Shown: positions 25,975 to 35,802, counted from the stretch's first letter. The stretch: 64,000 nucleotides of DNA from Emticicia agri (GCF_004168285.1 NZ_SEWF01000004.1:124001-188000), one strand, 5' to 3'. Numbers and translations: made by a program. Notes: a model not told the origin generated them from the sequence alone.

Positions 25975-26876
25975 GGTTTTGTCTGTTTTGTTTTTGATTG
26001 AAATCTGAATCCTATATTACCAAAGGCAATGAGTGGTTTCATGCCACTTGCCCCTAAAGTAAGCGAGAAAAAACCTAACTGAATATGTGTACCAATACCC
26101 AATAGCACCGGAAACTGGTTTTTCAGGTTTACAGTCTGGGCTTTATCAGTATTATCTTCTTTGTAGGTATAAGAGACATCGAAAGTGCCCATCTGATACC
26201 CTCCAAAGGCAAAAAAGCCGATATTTTTATTGGTAACACCTGCTTGCAGGTATGCGTAATTGCTTTGTAGTTGAATATACCTGCCAATATCTGCTTTGTT
26301 GAACTGATACCCAATATTAATCACATAAGGGCTATCTTTCTTCAGAAAATACTGGCTGACAGAGTGCCTCAGCCCTACTCCTATCTGATTGAATTTACCA
26401 AAATCGGTATCGGTTTTACCCAAAGTCATAAACCGAAGCGAAATATCAGTACCATAAAAACCACCAATACTTAATTGTGGGGTTGCCCAACTCAGACGTG
26501 TGATATTGTACCCTCCTGAAAAAGCATAACTGGTACCATTGACCCCTGCTACCTTTACGTTGGAAGCATTACCCACAATGGTTGGCACTTCTACGGTAGT
26601 TTTTGGGTCAAATGAGTCGGGCGTGTCTGCCATAAATGTTTTCTGAGATTTGTCAGGAAATATATGTGCCGTATGAAGGCTCAGGCGAACATTGAATTTG
26701 TCTCCAATTCTGATGGAAGGTTGAATACCAGTATTCAATCCAGTGATGGTCATATCGGCCAACGGTTGCAGATACCCTTGCGCATTGGTACCTATGTAGG
26801 CATCAAAAAAACTGTTTACCTGCTGACTATAAGCTGCATGGCCAAGCAGGCAAAGAAGCATAAATCTGTATTTCAT
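25971..26876 (-). CDS. Outer-membrane beta-barrel-type protein of unknown function
   Basis: 301 aa from the ATG at 26874-26876 (MKYRFMLLCLLGHAAYSQQ, signal peptide); a start seven codons upstream would spoil the signal. The mature sequence is strand-rich and glycine/aromatic-rich (FSGGYNITRLSW, LSIGGFYGTDISLRFMTLG, NIGFFAFGGYQMGTFDVSYTY) and ends in strands IAFGNIGFRFQ before a short polar tail. This fits a small outer-membrane barrel of the OmpW/DUF6588-like kind. It overlaps the downstream lipoprotein gene by 4 bp. The function is not known. Confidence 0.72.
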   Translation of the reverse strand: MKYRFMLLCLLGHAAYSQQVNSFFDAYIGTNAQGYLQPLADMTITGLNTGIQPSIRIGDKFNVRLSLHTAHIFPDKSQKTFMADTPDSFDPKTTVEVPTIVGNASNVKVAGVNGTSYAFSGGYNITRLSWATPQLSIGGFYGTDISLRFMTLGKTDTDFGKFNQIGVGLRHSVSQYFLKKDSPYVINIGYQFNKADIGRYIQLQSNYAYLQAGVTNKNIGFFAFGGYQMGTFDVSYTYKEDNTDKAQTVNLKNQFPVLLGIGTHIQLGFFSLTLGASGMKPLIAFGNIGFRFQSKTKQTKP

Positions 26877-26924
26877 AATAAGCAATGTTTTCAACAAAAA
26901 TATCAGGATAAAAAAGCAGGGGCA

Positions 26925-26947
26925 ATCCCCTTTGGAGGGGATTTTTT
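26925..26947. terminator. Terminator-like hairpin in the divergent gap
   Basis: ATCCCC (26925-26930) pairs with GGGGAT (26937-26942), followed by T6 on the plus strand. No plus-strand gene ends here. It sits 3 bp before the -7 box of the following kinase gene, so it could insulate that promoter. Confidence 0.45.
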
Positions 26948-26949
26948 AG

Positions 26950-26957
26950 TATATTTG
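26950..26957 (+). promoter_or_regulatory. Bacteroidota -7 element TATATTTG before the 7TMR-DISM kinase
   Basis: Exact TAnnTTTG match, 44 bp before the ATG at 27002. A TTTG lies 15 bp upstream inside the hairpin loop, somewhat closer than the usual -33 spacing. Confidence 0.5.
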
Positions 26958-27001
26958 ACAAGTGTATGTCTCCATTGCCAAATACCTATTATACCATATA
27001 A

Positions 27002-28909
27002 ATGAAACTACTGCTAAAATACTGCTGTATTGGTGTATTCATTTGGGTTTCGTCCAGTGCCAAAGCACAGGAAATAGCAGTTGACAGAAATTTCAGGTAC
27101 CTGAACCTGAGCCCACAAGTAGAAATAGTAGAAGATAAAAGTAAACAACTCACCTTCGAGCAAATTCCTCAACAGAAATTCACAACTCATACCAAAGAAT
27201 CAATCAATTATGGGTTTACGAATGCCTATTACTGGATTCGGTTTCGCCTGAAAAATAACGATTCCATTCCCCTTTCTCTCTTATTGGAATCTGTTAATGT
27301 GCACCTGAACCGGATTAAATTCTATTATAAAAACAGTAATGGTAAATGGCAATATCTATTAACGGGCGACCATTACCCGTTTAAACAAAGACCTGTCAAT
27401 CATCCGCATTTTGTTTTTCCTGTTAAACTGGCAAGTCAGGAAACAGCAGAATATTATTTATGGGTTGATAAACATGGAGAGCAGATACAAATTCCTTTAG
27501 AGTTACATTCAGAGGCGCATTTTCAGGATTATTCCAACAAGCTCTTTATTTTCTTTGGGTTGATGCTGGGCATTACAGGTTTATTTGTCATCGTCAGTTT
27601 TTTTCTTTTTGTTTTCTTTCGTCAGAAAATCATTCTTTTCTACTGGCTATATACCCTCTCCATGTGGATTTTTATGATAGCACAACCGGGTCTGGGATTC
27701 CAGTATGTATGGCCGGAAGCCACCTGGTGGACGAGTACGGCTCGCCCGACTACCCTTAGTTTTTTCTATATTTTTTCATTGCTTTTCACCCGGCAGTTTT
27801 ATCCTGATTTACGCAGAATCCGTTTTTTAGATTTAACCACCAAAGGGTTTATTATCTTGCTTTGTGTATTTCTGCTGCTATTTCTTTCACAAAATCCGGC
27901 ATTAGGGCTTTTCAAAAATCATTGGTATAATCCTGTTTATTATGAAGGCCATGATTTACTCATCGCAATCAAATCGCTTACCATACTCATTTTAATTATT
28001 CTCTGGTGGATTATCGGGATTGGTATTTATTTCTACGTTCGCACACGTGAAGCTGAGAACTTATGGTTTACCTTTGCCTATTCCATGATTTTTGTCGGCG
28101 GTACGGTTGGGATATTTATTTTTTTGGGCTTATTGCCCGACAACTTTATTACGCATAATCTGTTTTTTGTTGCTAATCCTTTAGAAATCACTATTATGTC
28201 GGTGCTTTTGGCAAACCGTTACCGAAACGTACACAAAGACAATAGCAGGATTACTTCGGAACTGGCAGACCAGCGACAGAAGAATGCCATTCAGCTATTG
28301 GAAGGACAAATGATTGAGCGCAGGCGTTTATCGCAGGAACTACACGATGGCATCAGCCTTATATTAGCCAATATCCGCCTCCGGCTTTCGATACTGACCC
28401 AGAAAAATCCATCACCTGAAATGAGTGAATTAGTTGAGAAACTTGGAGAAGTGGGGCAGGATGTGCGGCAGTTTTCACAGGCACTCTCGCCTGTTATCTT
28501 AGAGAAGTATGGGCTTACACATGCCATTGAAGAGTTGGTAGAAGCCACAAAAACCAGTCAGTCTAAAGTGAAAATAGAATTCTCACACGATTTGAGTGAC
28601 GAAAACGTTTTGCCGACCTTAATCAGCCAGACCTTGTATCAGATTACTTTAGAATTACTCAATAATACGCTTAAACATGCACAGGCTACTCATGCCCAGA
28701 TTAGCCTGCATGCCAACAAAAATCAGATAGTATTGAAAGTAGCCGATGATGGGCTGGGTTATGAAACCACCAGTAAATCGGGGGGTATTGGTATTCAGAA
28801 CATCAGGGCACGCACCCAGTCGTTGAATGGAAGATTTATTATCAGTCGTCAGAAAAAAGGAATGTTGCACACGGTTCAGATTCCGGTTCAGACCAAACTG
28901 TTTTCATAA
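27002..28909 (+). CDS. 7TMR-DISM sensor histidine kinase (HisKA_3 type)
   Basis: A 635-aa protein with signal peptide (to about residue 23), a periplasmic 7TMR-DISMED2 beta-sandwich (about 35-170; YYWIRFRLKNNDSIPLSLLLES), seven membrane helices (about 178-400), a HisKA_3 dimerisation region with H448 in SQELHDGISLI, and a HATPase (about 540-630; LLNNTLKHAQATHA, DDGLGY, GIGIQNIRAR). DISM sensors bind extracellular carbohydrate-like or other small ligands. Its LuxR-type regulator is the convergent neighbour, sharing 22 bp at the 3' ends. The stimulus is unknown. Confidence 0.92.
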   Translation: MKLLLKYCCIGVFIWVSSSAKAQEIAVDRNFRYLNLSPQVEIVEDKSKQLTFEQIPQQKFTTHTKESINYGFTNAYYWIRFRLKNNDSIPLSLLLESVNVHLNRIKFYYKNSNGKWQYLLTGDHYPFKQRPVNHPHFVFPVKLASQETAEYYLWVDKHGEQIQIPLELHSEAHFQDYSNKLFIFFGLMLGITGLFVIVSFFLFVFFRQKIILFYWLYTLSMWIFMIAQPGLGFQYVWPEATWWTSTARPTTLSFFYIFSLLFTRQFYPDLRRIRFLDLTTKGFIILLCVFLLLFLSQNPALGLFKNHWYNPVYYEGHDLLIAIKSLTILILIILWWIIGIGIYFYVRTREAENLWFTFAYSMIFVGGTVGIFIFLGLLPDNFITHNLFFVANPLEITIMSVLLANRYRNVHKDNSRITSELADQRQKNAIQLLEGQMIERRRLSQELHDGISLILANIRLRLSILTQKNPSPEMSELVEKLGEVGQDVRQFSQALSPVILEKYGLTHAIEELVEATKTSQSKVKIEFSHDLSDENVLPTLISQTLYQITLELLNNTLKHAQATHAQISLHANKNQIVLKVADDGLGYETTSKSGGIGIQNIRARTQSLNGRFIISRQKKGMLHTVQIPVQTKLFS

Positions 28910-29526
28910 ACAAAACGTACCAAATCGGCATTGGTATGTAGATTAAGTTTTTTCAGAATATTTTTTTTGTGCGAATGAACCGTATGCTTGCTGATATTTA
29001 AAGTGTCTGCTATCTGTTTTTCTATCAGCCCGTTTACTATCAGTTGCATTACCCGTTTTTCCTGTTCTGACAAAGAAGCTAATTGAGAGAAATTATCGGT
29101 TTCAAAGGCAACAATCTTATGATTTTTTCTGATAGATTTACTTAAATAGATACTCCCCTCTGCAATGGCACTCAATGCCTCCGACCAGTCTATCAACGTA
29201 GCATCTTTTAGTAAATAGCCATCTACCCCCATTTCTATGGCTTTTTTTACCAGTACTGCGGTCTGGTAAGACGAAAAAATAAGAATTTTCAGGTGCTCGA
29301 ACCGGCTCTTCAGTTCAGGCACACTATCCAGGCTATTCTTCCCACCTAAATTCAAATCTAAAATCAGAATAGAGGGTTGTGTGTGCATACATACCGTAAT
29401 GATTTCTTTCTCTGAAACCGCTACACCAACAATTTCATAGTCGGGTAACTGGCTAAAGAGCAGTTTTACCCCATCAAATACAACGGGATGGTCGTCGGCT
29501 ATAACAATTCTGACAGGTGCTGGCAT
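28888..29526 (-). CDS. NarL/LuxR-family response regulator
   Basis: A 212-aa protein: receiver domain (1-120) with DD11-12, phospho-acceptor D57 (ILILDLNLGG) and K109 region (GYLLKDAT), and a LuxR-type helix-turn-helix (about 150-205; LSEQEKRVMQLIVNGLIEKQIADTL split across the motif, then SKHTVHSHKKNILKKL). It is the natural partner of the HisKA_3 kinase on the opposite strand: the two genes converge and overlap by 22 bp at their stops. Targets are unknown; the nearest divergent gene is the rhamnosidase. Confidence 0.93.
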   Translation of the reverse strand: MPAPVRIVIADDHPVVFDGVKLLFSQLPDYEIVGVAVSEKEIITVCMHTQPSILILDLNLGGKNSLDSVPELKSRFEHLKILIFSSYQTAVLVKKAIEMGVDGYLLKDATLIDWSEALSAIAEGSIYLSKSIRKNHKIVAFETDNFSQLASLSEQEKRVMQLIVNGLIEKQIADTLNISKHTVHSHKKNILKKLNLHTNADLVRFVYENSLV

Positions 29527-29627
29527 AGATAAATAGCAAGAGGTGGTATGATATAATTTCTATTTCCAGATTTCATTCTTTATTTTTACACCAATATAAA
29601 CACAATTTCTCAATCAACCGCTTTCTT

Positions 29628-32339
29628 ATGAAATATACCCTGACCGCTATTCTTTTTCTTGTTTTTTTATCTCTTTCAATCCCCGATTGCCTGGCTGCCT
29701 CACCTGCTCAGTCTGAGGGTTTAAAATGCGAATATCTTATAAATCCGTTGGGTATTGATAACCCTGCACCACGCTTTACATGGCTGATAACCGATAACCG
29801 GAAAGGTGCCAGACAAACGGCATATCAGGTATTGATAGATACTGATTCAATGAAAGTAGTGAACGAAATGGCCGGAGAATGGAGCACAGGTAAAATAGTT
29901 TCTGACAACAATCTGGTGGTGTATAAAGGAAAGGCATTACAGCCATTTACCAAATATTTCTGGAAAGTGATTGTGTGGGATAAAGACGGGGCAAAAGCAG
30001 CAAAAGCGCCTGTAAACAGTTTTGAAATGGGTATGATGGAGATGAAAAACTGGAAAGGTGCCTGGATAAGCGATAGCCGTGATGTAAAAGTTAAACCTGC
30101 CCCTTATTTCAGAAAAACATTCACTACCAATAAAAAAATTAAATCGGCACGGGCTTATATAGCGGCCGCCGGATTATATGAATTATACCTGAACGGACAG
30201 AAAATCGGCAATCACCGCCTTGACCCGATGTACACCCGTTTCGACCGTCGTACGTTGTATGTAACGTATGATGTAACTGCGGCTTTGCAGAGTGGCAATA
30301 ATGCTATTGGGGTATTGCTGGGCAATGGCTGGTATAACCACCAGTCAACAGCCGTATGGTATTTTCATGAAGCACCGTGGAGAAACCGCCCTACTTTTTG
30401 TCTTGATTTACGCATTACTTACGAAGACGGAACCGAGGAAGTGGTTTCGAGTGGCAAAGGCTGGAAAACCGCACTAAGTCCGGTTATTTTTAATAGTATC
30501 TACACAGCCGAACATCAGGATGCACGGCTGGCCAAAGAGGGTTGGAATACCCCGCAATATGACGATAAAGACTGGGCTGATGTAATTTTCAGAACGTCGC
30601 CCTCGCAGAATGTGGTAGCGCAGGCAATGGTTCCGGTAAGAAATGTAGAGAAAATACCTGCCCAAAGCCTGAAAAAGCTCAATGACACTACTTACCTGTT
30701 CGACTTAGGTCGCAATATTTCAGGTGTCAGCGAATTAAAAGTAAAAGGAGCGGCAGGTACTGTAGTGCGCCTGAAACATGCCGAACGCTTATATTCGAAC
30801 GGCTCGGCTGATATGTCGAATATTGATATTCACTACCGCCCTACTGATAACCAGGACCCTTTTCAGGTAGATGTATATACCCTGAGTGGCAAAGGTGAAG
30901 AAACCTTTATGCCGCATTTCAATTACAAAGGTTTCCAGTATGTTGAATTAACCTGTGCTCAACCGCTTGAATTAACCAAAGAAAGTCTGACAGGCTATTT
31001 TATGCACAGCGATGTAGCACCTGTAGGACAGGTTACTACCTCAAACCCTACCATGAATCAAATCTGGTGGGCTACCAATAATGCCTATTTATCGAACCTG
31101 TTCGGCTACCCTACCGATTGCCCTCAACGCGAGAAAAACGGCTGGACAGGCGATGCACACATAGCGAGTGAAACAGGTTTGTATAATTTTGATGGCATTA
31201 CGGTTTATGAAAAATGGCTGGCCGACCATCGGGACGAACAGCAATCAAATGGCGTTTTGCCGTCGATTATTCCGACAGGTGGTTGGGGGTATGAATGGGG
31301 AAATGGTCCCGACTGGACAAGCACGATTGCCATAATTCCGTGGAATGTTTATCTGTTTTATGGCGATACAAAAATACTGGCTGATAACTACGAGAACATG
31401 AAACGCTATGTAGATTATATTCAGACTATTGCGCCAAAATACCTTACCACCTGGGGCCTGGGCGATTGGGTACCTGTAAAGTCAAAAACACCTGTTGAAT
31501 TTACCTCGTCGGTTTATTATTTTGTTGATGCCAGTATTGTAGCCAAAGCAGCTAAACTTTTAGGCAAAACCACCGATACCGAATATTATGCAGGGCTGGC
31601 GCAGAAAATCAGAAACGCCATTAATGAAAAATATTTAGACAAAGATAAAGGCATTTACGGCAGTGGTTTTCAGACCGAACTAAGTGTGCCTTTACAATGG
31701 GGCATTGTGCCTGATGATATGAAAGCGAAAGTAGCCGCCAGCCTTGCCGAAAAAGTAAAAGCAGACAATAACCATATTGATGTAGGTTTGTTGGGCACAA
31801 AAGCTATTTTGAATGCCCTGAGTGAAAACGGTTACGCTGATTTGGCCTACACGGTTGCTTCACAAGAGACGTTTCCGTCGTGGGGCTGGTGGATTAAAAA
31901 CGGGGCAACTACCCTCTACGAAAACTGGCCGATAGATGCGAAATCAGATATTTCGATGAACCACATCATGTTTGGAGAAGTTGGCGCATGGATATATAAA
32001 GCATTGGGCGGCATTAAACCGGACGAAAGAATGCCGGGTTTTAAGAACGTATTATTAGAACCCCATTTTGTGAAAGACCTGGCAAGTTTTGAAGCCAGAC
32101 ATGATAGCCCATACGGCACAATCGTTTCCGCATGGAAAAGAACCGATAATGCCATTGCTTACAATTTTACTGTTCCACCCAATGCGACTGCCACCTTGCG
32201 TTTAAATATTGCCACCAGTCAGCAGGTGTATGAAAATGGGAAAGAGGTCCGAGGAAGTGTAATTAAGGGCGAAGATGGTAATACTAAGACAGTGGTGTTT
32301 ATATTGCAGGCTGGGGCTTATGGGTTTGAGATAAAATAG
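29628..32339 (+). CDS. Alpha-L-rhamnosidase (GH78)
   Basis: A 903-aa secreted enzyme with signal peptide (MKYTLTAILFLVFLSLSIPDCLA). Order: N-terminal fibronectin-like domain (CEYLINPLGIDNPAPRFTW), rhamnosidase N-terminal domain (YIAAAGLYELYLNGQKIG near 180), concanavalin-like domain (FNYKGFQYVEL near 440), and the (alpha/alpha)6 catalytic domain with DCPQREKNGWTGDAHIAS near 500 (general acid and nucleophile-activating carboxylates) and SWGWWIKNGATTLYENW near 750, then a C-terminal beta-sandwich. It removes terminal alpha-L-rhamnose from glycans or glycosides in the periplasm or outside. It starts 102 bp from the divergent LuxR regulator gene, which makes regulation by that system plausible but unproven. 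Confidence 0.95.
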   Translation: MKYTLTAILFLVFLSLSIPDCLAASPAQSEGLKCEYLINPLGIDNPAPRFTWLITDNRKGARQTAYQVLIDTDSMKVVNEMAGEWSTGKIVSDNNLVVYKGKALQPFTKYFWKVIVWDKDGAKAAKAPVNSFEMGMMEMKNWKGAWISDSRDVKVKPAPYFRKTFTTNKKIKSARAYIAAAGLYELYLNGQKIGNHRLDPMYTRFDRRTLYVTYDVTAALQSGNNAIGVLLGNGWYNHQSTAVWYFHEAPWRNRPTFCLDLRITYEDGTEEVVSSGKGWKTALSPVIFNSIYTAEHQDARLAKEGWNTPQYDDKDWADVIFRTSPSQNVVAQAMVPVRNVEKIPAQSLKKLNDTTYLFDLGRNISGVSELKVKGAAGTVVRLKHAERLYSNGSADMSNIDIHYRPTDNQDPFQVDVYTLSGKGEETFMPHFNYKGFQYVELTCAQPLELTKESLTGYFMHSDVAPVGQVTTSNPTMNQIWWATNNAYLSNLFGYPTDCPQREKNGWTGDAHIASETGLYNFDGITVYEKWLADHRDEQQSNGVLPSIIPTGGWGYEWGNGPDWTSTIAIIPWNVYLFYGDTKILADNYENMKRYVDYIQTIAPKYLTTWGLGDWVPVKSKTPVEFTSSVYYFVDASIVAKAAKLLGKTTDTEYYAGLAQKIRNAINEKYLDKDKGIYGSGFQTELSVPLQWGIVPDDMKAKVAASLAEKVKADNNHIDVGLLGTKAILNALSENGYADLAYTVASQETFPSWGWWIKNGATTLYENWPIDAKSDISMNHIMFGEVGAWIYKALGGIKPDERMPGFKNVLLEPHFVKDLASFEARHDSPYGTIVSAWKRTDNAIAYNFTVPPNATATLRLNIATSQQVYENGKEVRGSVIKGEDGNTKTVVFILQAGAYGFEIK

Positions 32340-32408
32340 GTTGTTTAATGGTTTTGTGGAAGCTATTAAATGGCAATAAATAGTCATTTGATAAGGCTTT
32401 TGCCAGCT

Positions 32409-32558
32409 CAACCCCTCACCCTAAATCCCTCTCCCCAACTGTGGGGAGAGGGACTTTATTCATTCCCTCCCCATTGTTGGGGAGGGTCAGGGTGGGGTAT
32501 TTTCTAAAGGTGAGGCAATTTCGATATTATTTGGTGCGAAAAACTTTTGAAACGTCTA
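32409..32558. repeat. Decayed MITE relative
   Basis: The right part CGATATTATTTGGTGCGAAAAACTTTTGAAACGTCT closely matches the end of the MITE copy at 3551 (read here in two 20-base halves: CGATATTATTTGGTGCGAAA and AACTTTTGAAACGTCT). The interior has stacked hairpins (CCCTCTCCCC-AACTGT-GGGGAGAGGG; CCCTCCCC-ATTGTT-GGGGAGGG). The left GAGGGCGTCTC end is lost. Its right end abuts the stop codon of the small membrane-protein gene. Confidence 0.65.
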
Positions 32559-32559
32559 C

Positions 32560-32754
32560 TTACGCCTCATCTTTAGTAGTACGCACCAGATTGATACCTG
32601 ATAGAAAAAAGACCAGACCAAGAAGGCCGTAAATAATCAGTGATTTAATATTCTTTGCACCGCCCGAGGCGTTTACAAAAATAACTGCTGCATAAATAAG
32701 CCCAACAATGCCTAACACAGTAAGCAATGCGCCAAAAGTTCTTTTAAGATTCAT
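32560..32754 (-). CDS. Small two-helix membrane protein
   Basis: A 64-aa protein, with helix 1 about 7-28 (FGALLTVLGIVGLIYAAVIFV), a glycine/lysine linker (NASGGAKNIKS) and helix 2 about 39-55, ending in a charged tail, RTTKDEA. No family is recognised with confidence; it resembles short DUF-type inner-membrane proteins. The stop is immediately next to the end of a decayed MITE, and the gene is divergent from the Ca2+ ATPase gene across a 354-bp gap. Confidence 0.7.
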   Translation of the reverse strand: MNLKRTFGALLTVLGIVGLIYAAVIFVNASGGAKNIKSLIIYGLLGLVFFLSGINLVRTTKDEA

Positions 32755-33108
32755 ATATTTAAATTTTAAAGATTATGTGGTAATAAATAGCCTGATAACT
32801 CTGGTTATCATACGTTTTCTATAGTTGTACATATTGAACAGGCACATATAAAAGACCTATCTATTATTTGCAAGTAAAAACCTAAAAAAAGTGTGCCACG
32901 CTATTGTTATTTTCATGTCTGTATAAAATTATCTCAAAAGTCTCAGCGCATTAGTCTCTTCTTCCGGGTTTGTATCTAAATTCCCGCAAATTACTTTAAC
33001 AATTCTTATACATTCAGCGTATATACTGTATATTCACGCTTACAATATTGAAACACACCTATACCTACTGCTGTCAATAAAATTCCAATTTAAGCACGCT
33101 TAACTTTT
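32755..33108. other. Divergent intergenic region before the Ca2+ ATPase
   Basis: No gene is seen in this 354-bp AT-rich region. It contains a dyad TGATAAC-TCTG-GTTATCA at 32793-32810, which could be an operator or short hairpin, and the word ATCTCAAAAGTCTC near 32931, resembling a MITE end. It must hold the promoters of both flanking genes; I see no clear -7 match. Confidence 0.4.
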
Positions 33109-35742
33109 ATGAAAAAAACCAATGAAGTTCTGTTCTATCGGGAGAGCATAGATGCACTTTTCAAACAATTTAACACTTCACAAGCCGGCTTATCAGCCAC
33201 AGAATCAGGTAATCGTTTACAGACTAACGGTTACAACGAATTAGAAGAGAAAAAGAAAACACCGCCCTGGGTACTTTTTCTGAATCAGTTCAAAGATTTT
33301 ATGATTGTTGTGCTGGCGGCGGCAGCCATCTTATCGGGAGCTTTTGGCGATTTAACCGATACCATCATCATTTTTGTGATTATCATCCTCAATGCCGTAG
33401 TGGGTTTCATTCAGGAATTCAGGGCCGAAAAGGCGATGGAAGCCCTGAAAAAAATGAGTATTACCAAAACACAGGTTATCCGGGACGACAAACCCCACGA
33501 AATTGAGTCGAAAGAATTAGTACCGGGCGATATAGTAGTATTAGAAGCAGGCAATGTAGTCCCTGCCGATATACGACTCTTTGAGGTAAATGCCCTGCGC
33601 ATTGATGAATCATCTTTAACGGGCGAATCGGTTCCGGTAGATAAAGAAATAAACGAGTTAAAAAAGGGCGATATTCCCTTGGGCGACCAGTTAAATATGG
33701 CTTTCAAGGGAACACTGGTTACCAATGGTCAGGCCGAAGGACTGGTAGTGCGTACAGGGATGAATACCGAACTGGGCAAAATAGCAGGGCTTTTGCAAGA
33801 AAAAGAGGCCGTTACACCTTTGCAGGCACGTATGGCCAAATTCGGCAAAAACCTGTCTTATATTATTCTGGGTATTTGTGTAGTACTTTTTGTTTCGGGG
33901 CTGATACGTGGCGAAGAGCCTTTCAAAATTCTGCTTCTGTCGGTAAGCCTTGCCGTGGCCGCCATACCCGAAGCCCTGCCTGCCCTTATTACAGTAGCAT
34001 TATCAAGAGGGGCTTCAAGGCTGGCCAAGCAGAACGTATTGGTAAGAAAACTGCCTGCGGTAGAAACATTGGGCTCGGTTACCTTTATTTGTAGCGATAA
34101 AACCGGAACGCTGACGCAAAATAAAATGCACCTGTCTGAAAAACATGAGCAGGAAATTGAAACGCCGGAAGAAGGTCTGTCGATGCTGAAATTAGGGATG
34201 TTACTCAACCATGAAGTAAAATTTGAAAAAGAAGATAAACCGATTGGCGAAGCTACCGAACTGGCCTTAACAGGGCATATCGTCGAAGAGTTGTCTTATA
34301 AAACCTTTAATCAGCTTTTCAAGAAATACAAGCGGGTAGGTATGATTCCATTTGATTCGGAACGTAAGTGTATGACTACCATCCATCAGTATGATAAGCA
34401 ATATTTGGTTATCAGTAAAGGTGCCAGTGAAGCCATTGCCGAGATTATACCTGATAAAAAAGACGAGAAAATACTGAAAAAGATTTCGGAAGAATGGGCG
34501 CAGAGAGGAATGAGGGTACTTGCCTATGCCTATCAGATTTTAGATAAACTGCCTGAGAAAATTACGCCTCAGAACATTGAAAAAAACCTGATTTTTGCAG
34601 GATTAGCCGGACTGATTGACCCACCACGTGAGGAAGCAAAAGTGGCAATTGCCGAGTGTAAAACGGCCGGCATCAGGCCTGTAATGATTACCGGAGACCA
34701 TCCGGCTACTGCACAGGCCATTGCCAGAGAATTAGGTATATTAGATGAAGGTGAATTTGCCCTTACAGGCGTTGAATTAGAGAAACTACCGGAGAAAAAA
34801 TTCTTGTCGCAGGTAGAAGAAACAGCGGTATATGCCCGTGTTTCGCCCGACCAGAAGTTGCGCATTGTGAAAGCCTTACAAACAAAGGGGCATTTTGCTG
34901 CCATGACCGGAGATGGGGTGAATGATGCACCGTCTTTAAGGGCTGCCAACATCGGTATAGCGATGGGAATTAATGGTACTGATGTAAGTAAAGAAGCGGC
35001 GCATATGATTTTGTTAGATGATAATTTTGCTACCATTGTCAAGGCAATCAAAGAAGGCCGCCGGATATTTGACAATATCCGCAAGTTTGTCAAGTATATT
35101 ATGACTTGCAATAGTGCAGAAATACTCGTGATTGCCATTGCGCCTTTTTTAGGCCTGGAAAATCCTTTACTACCGATTCATATTTTGTGGATTAACCTGG
35201 TAACTGATGGTTTACCTGCATTGGCTTTAGCGAATGAAAAAGCCGAAGCTAATATAATGAAAAGACCACCAAGAGACCCCGACCAGAGTCTTTTTGCCGA
35301 CGGTGTAGGCTACCATATTATCTGGATGAGTATATTGATGGCGGCTATTACGCTCGGCACTGAGGCTTGGGCACTCAGCCATAAGCTTGAGCATTGGCAA
35401 ACGATGGTATTTACAGTGTTAAGTATCTGCCAGTTGGGGCATGTGATTGGTATCAGAAGCGACAGGTCTGTTTTTCAGCAGAAAGGCTTGTTTTCTAACC
35501 TGCCATTAATCGGAGCAGTATTGCTGACACTCCTTTTACAATTGGCTGTAGTCTATATTCCATTTATGAATACCGCTTTTAAAACCCAGCCTTTATCGCT
35601 TCAGGAAGTGGGTATTTGTATAGGAATGGCCTCCGTAGTATTTATAGCCGTAGAAGCCGAGAAACTGATTAAACCTTTGTTTGTGAAGCAACCACAAACT
35701 GATATTAAACCTGAAACACCGAATATAAAGGACAAAAATTAG
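33109..35742 (+). CDS. Calcium-type P-type ATPase (P2)
   Basis: 877 aa with full P2-ATPase architecture: N-terminal cation-ATPase domain (about 10-75), actuator with DESSLTGESVPV near 167, phosphorylation D330 in CSDKTGTLTQNKM, nucleotide-binding KGASEA near 440, hinge MTGDGVNDAPSLRAANIGIAMG near 605 (two parts), and a C-terminal membrane block. Membrane helix 4 reads AAIPEALPALI, the ion-site PE-x-LP motif with Ala in place of the usual Gly. The protein exports Ca2+ (possibly other divalent ions) using ATP. It is monocistronic with its own terminator. Family certain; ion specificity inferred. Confidence 0.93.
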   Translation: MKKTNEVLFYRESIDALFKQFNTSQAGLSATESGNRLQTNGYNELEEKKKTPPWVLFLNQFKDFMIVVLAAAAILSGAFGDLTDTIIIFVIIILNAVVGFIQEFRAEKAMEALKKMSITKTQVIRDDKPHEIESKELVPGDIVVLEAGNVVPADIRLFEVNALRIDESSLTGESVPVDKEINELKKGDIPLGDQLNMAFKGTLVTNGQAEGLVVRTGMNTELGKIAGLLQEKEAVTPLQARMAKFGKNLSYIILGICVVLFVSGLIRGEEPFKILLLSVSLAVAAIPEALPALITVALSRGASRLAKQNVLVRKLPAVETLGSVTFICSDKTGTLTQNKMHLSEKHEQEIETPEEGLSMLKLGMLLNHEVKFEKEDKPIGEATELALTGHIVEELSYKTFNQLFKKYKRVGMIPFDSERKCMTTIHQYDKQYLVISKGASEAIAEIIPDKKDEKILKKISEEWAQRGMRVLAYAYQILDKLPEKITPQNIEKNLIFAGLAGLIDPPREEAKVAIAECKTAGIRPVMITGDHPATAQAIARELGILDEGEFALTGVELEKLPEKKFLSQVEETAVYARVSPDQKLRIVKALQTKGHFAAMTGDGVNDAPSLRAANIGIAMGINGTDVSKEAAHMILLDDNFATIVKAIKEGRRIFDNIRKFVKYIMTCNSAEILVIAIAPFLGLENPLLPIHILWINLVTDGLPALALANEKAEANIMKRPPRDPDQSLFADGVGYHIIWMSILMAAITLGTEAWALSHKLEHWQTMVFTVLSICQLGHVIGIRSDRSVFQQKGLFSNLPLIGAVLLTLLLQLAVVYIPFMNTAFKTQPLSLQEVGICIGMASVVFIAVEAEKLIKPLFVKQPQTDIKPETPNIKDKN

Positions 35743-35764
35743 GGTAGGGTTAGCTGTCAAATAA

Positions 35765-35802
35765 AATCCCTGTTGAGACATCATCAACAGGGATTCTTTT
35801 TT
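35765..35802 (+). terminator. Intrinsic terminator after the Ca2+ ATPase gene
   Basis: A perfect 12-bp stem, AATCCCTGTTGA / TCAACAGGGATT, with a 7-nt loop, followed by CTTTTTT. Confidence 0.88.

Noticed and set aside
34569-35138. 189-codon open frame opposite the Ca2+ ATPase
   Set aside because: Shadow of a strongly conserved gene; low-complexity translation.
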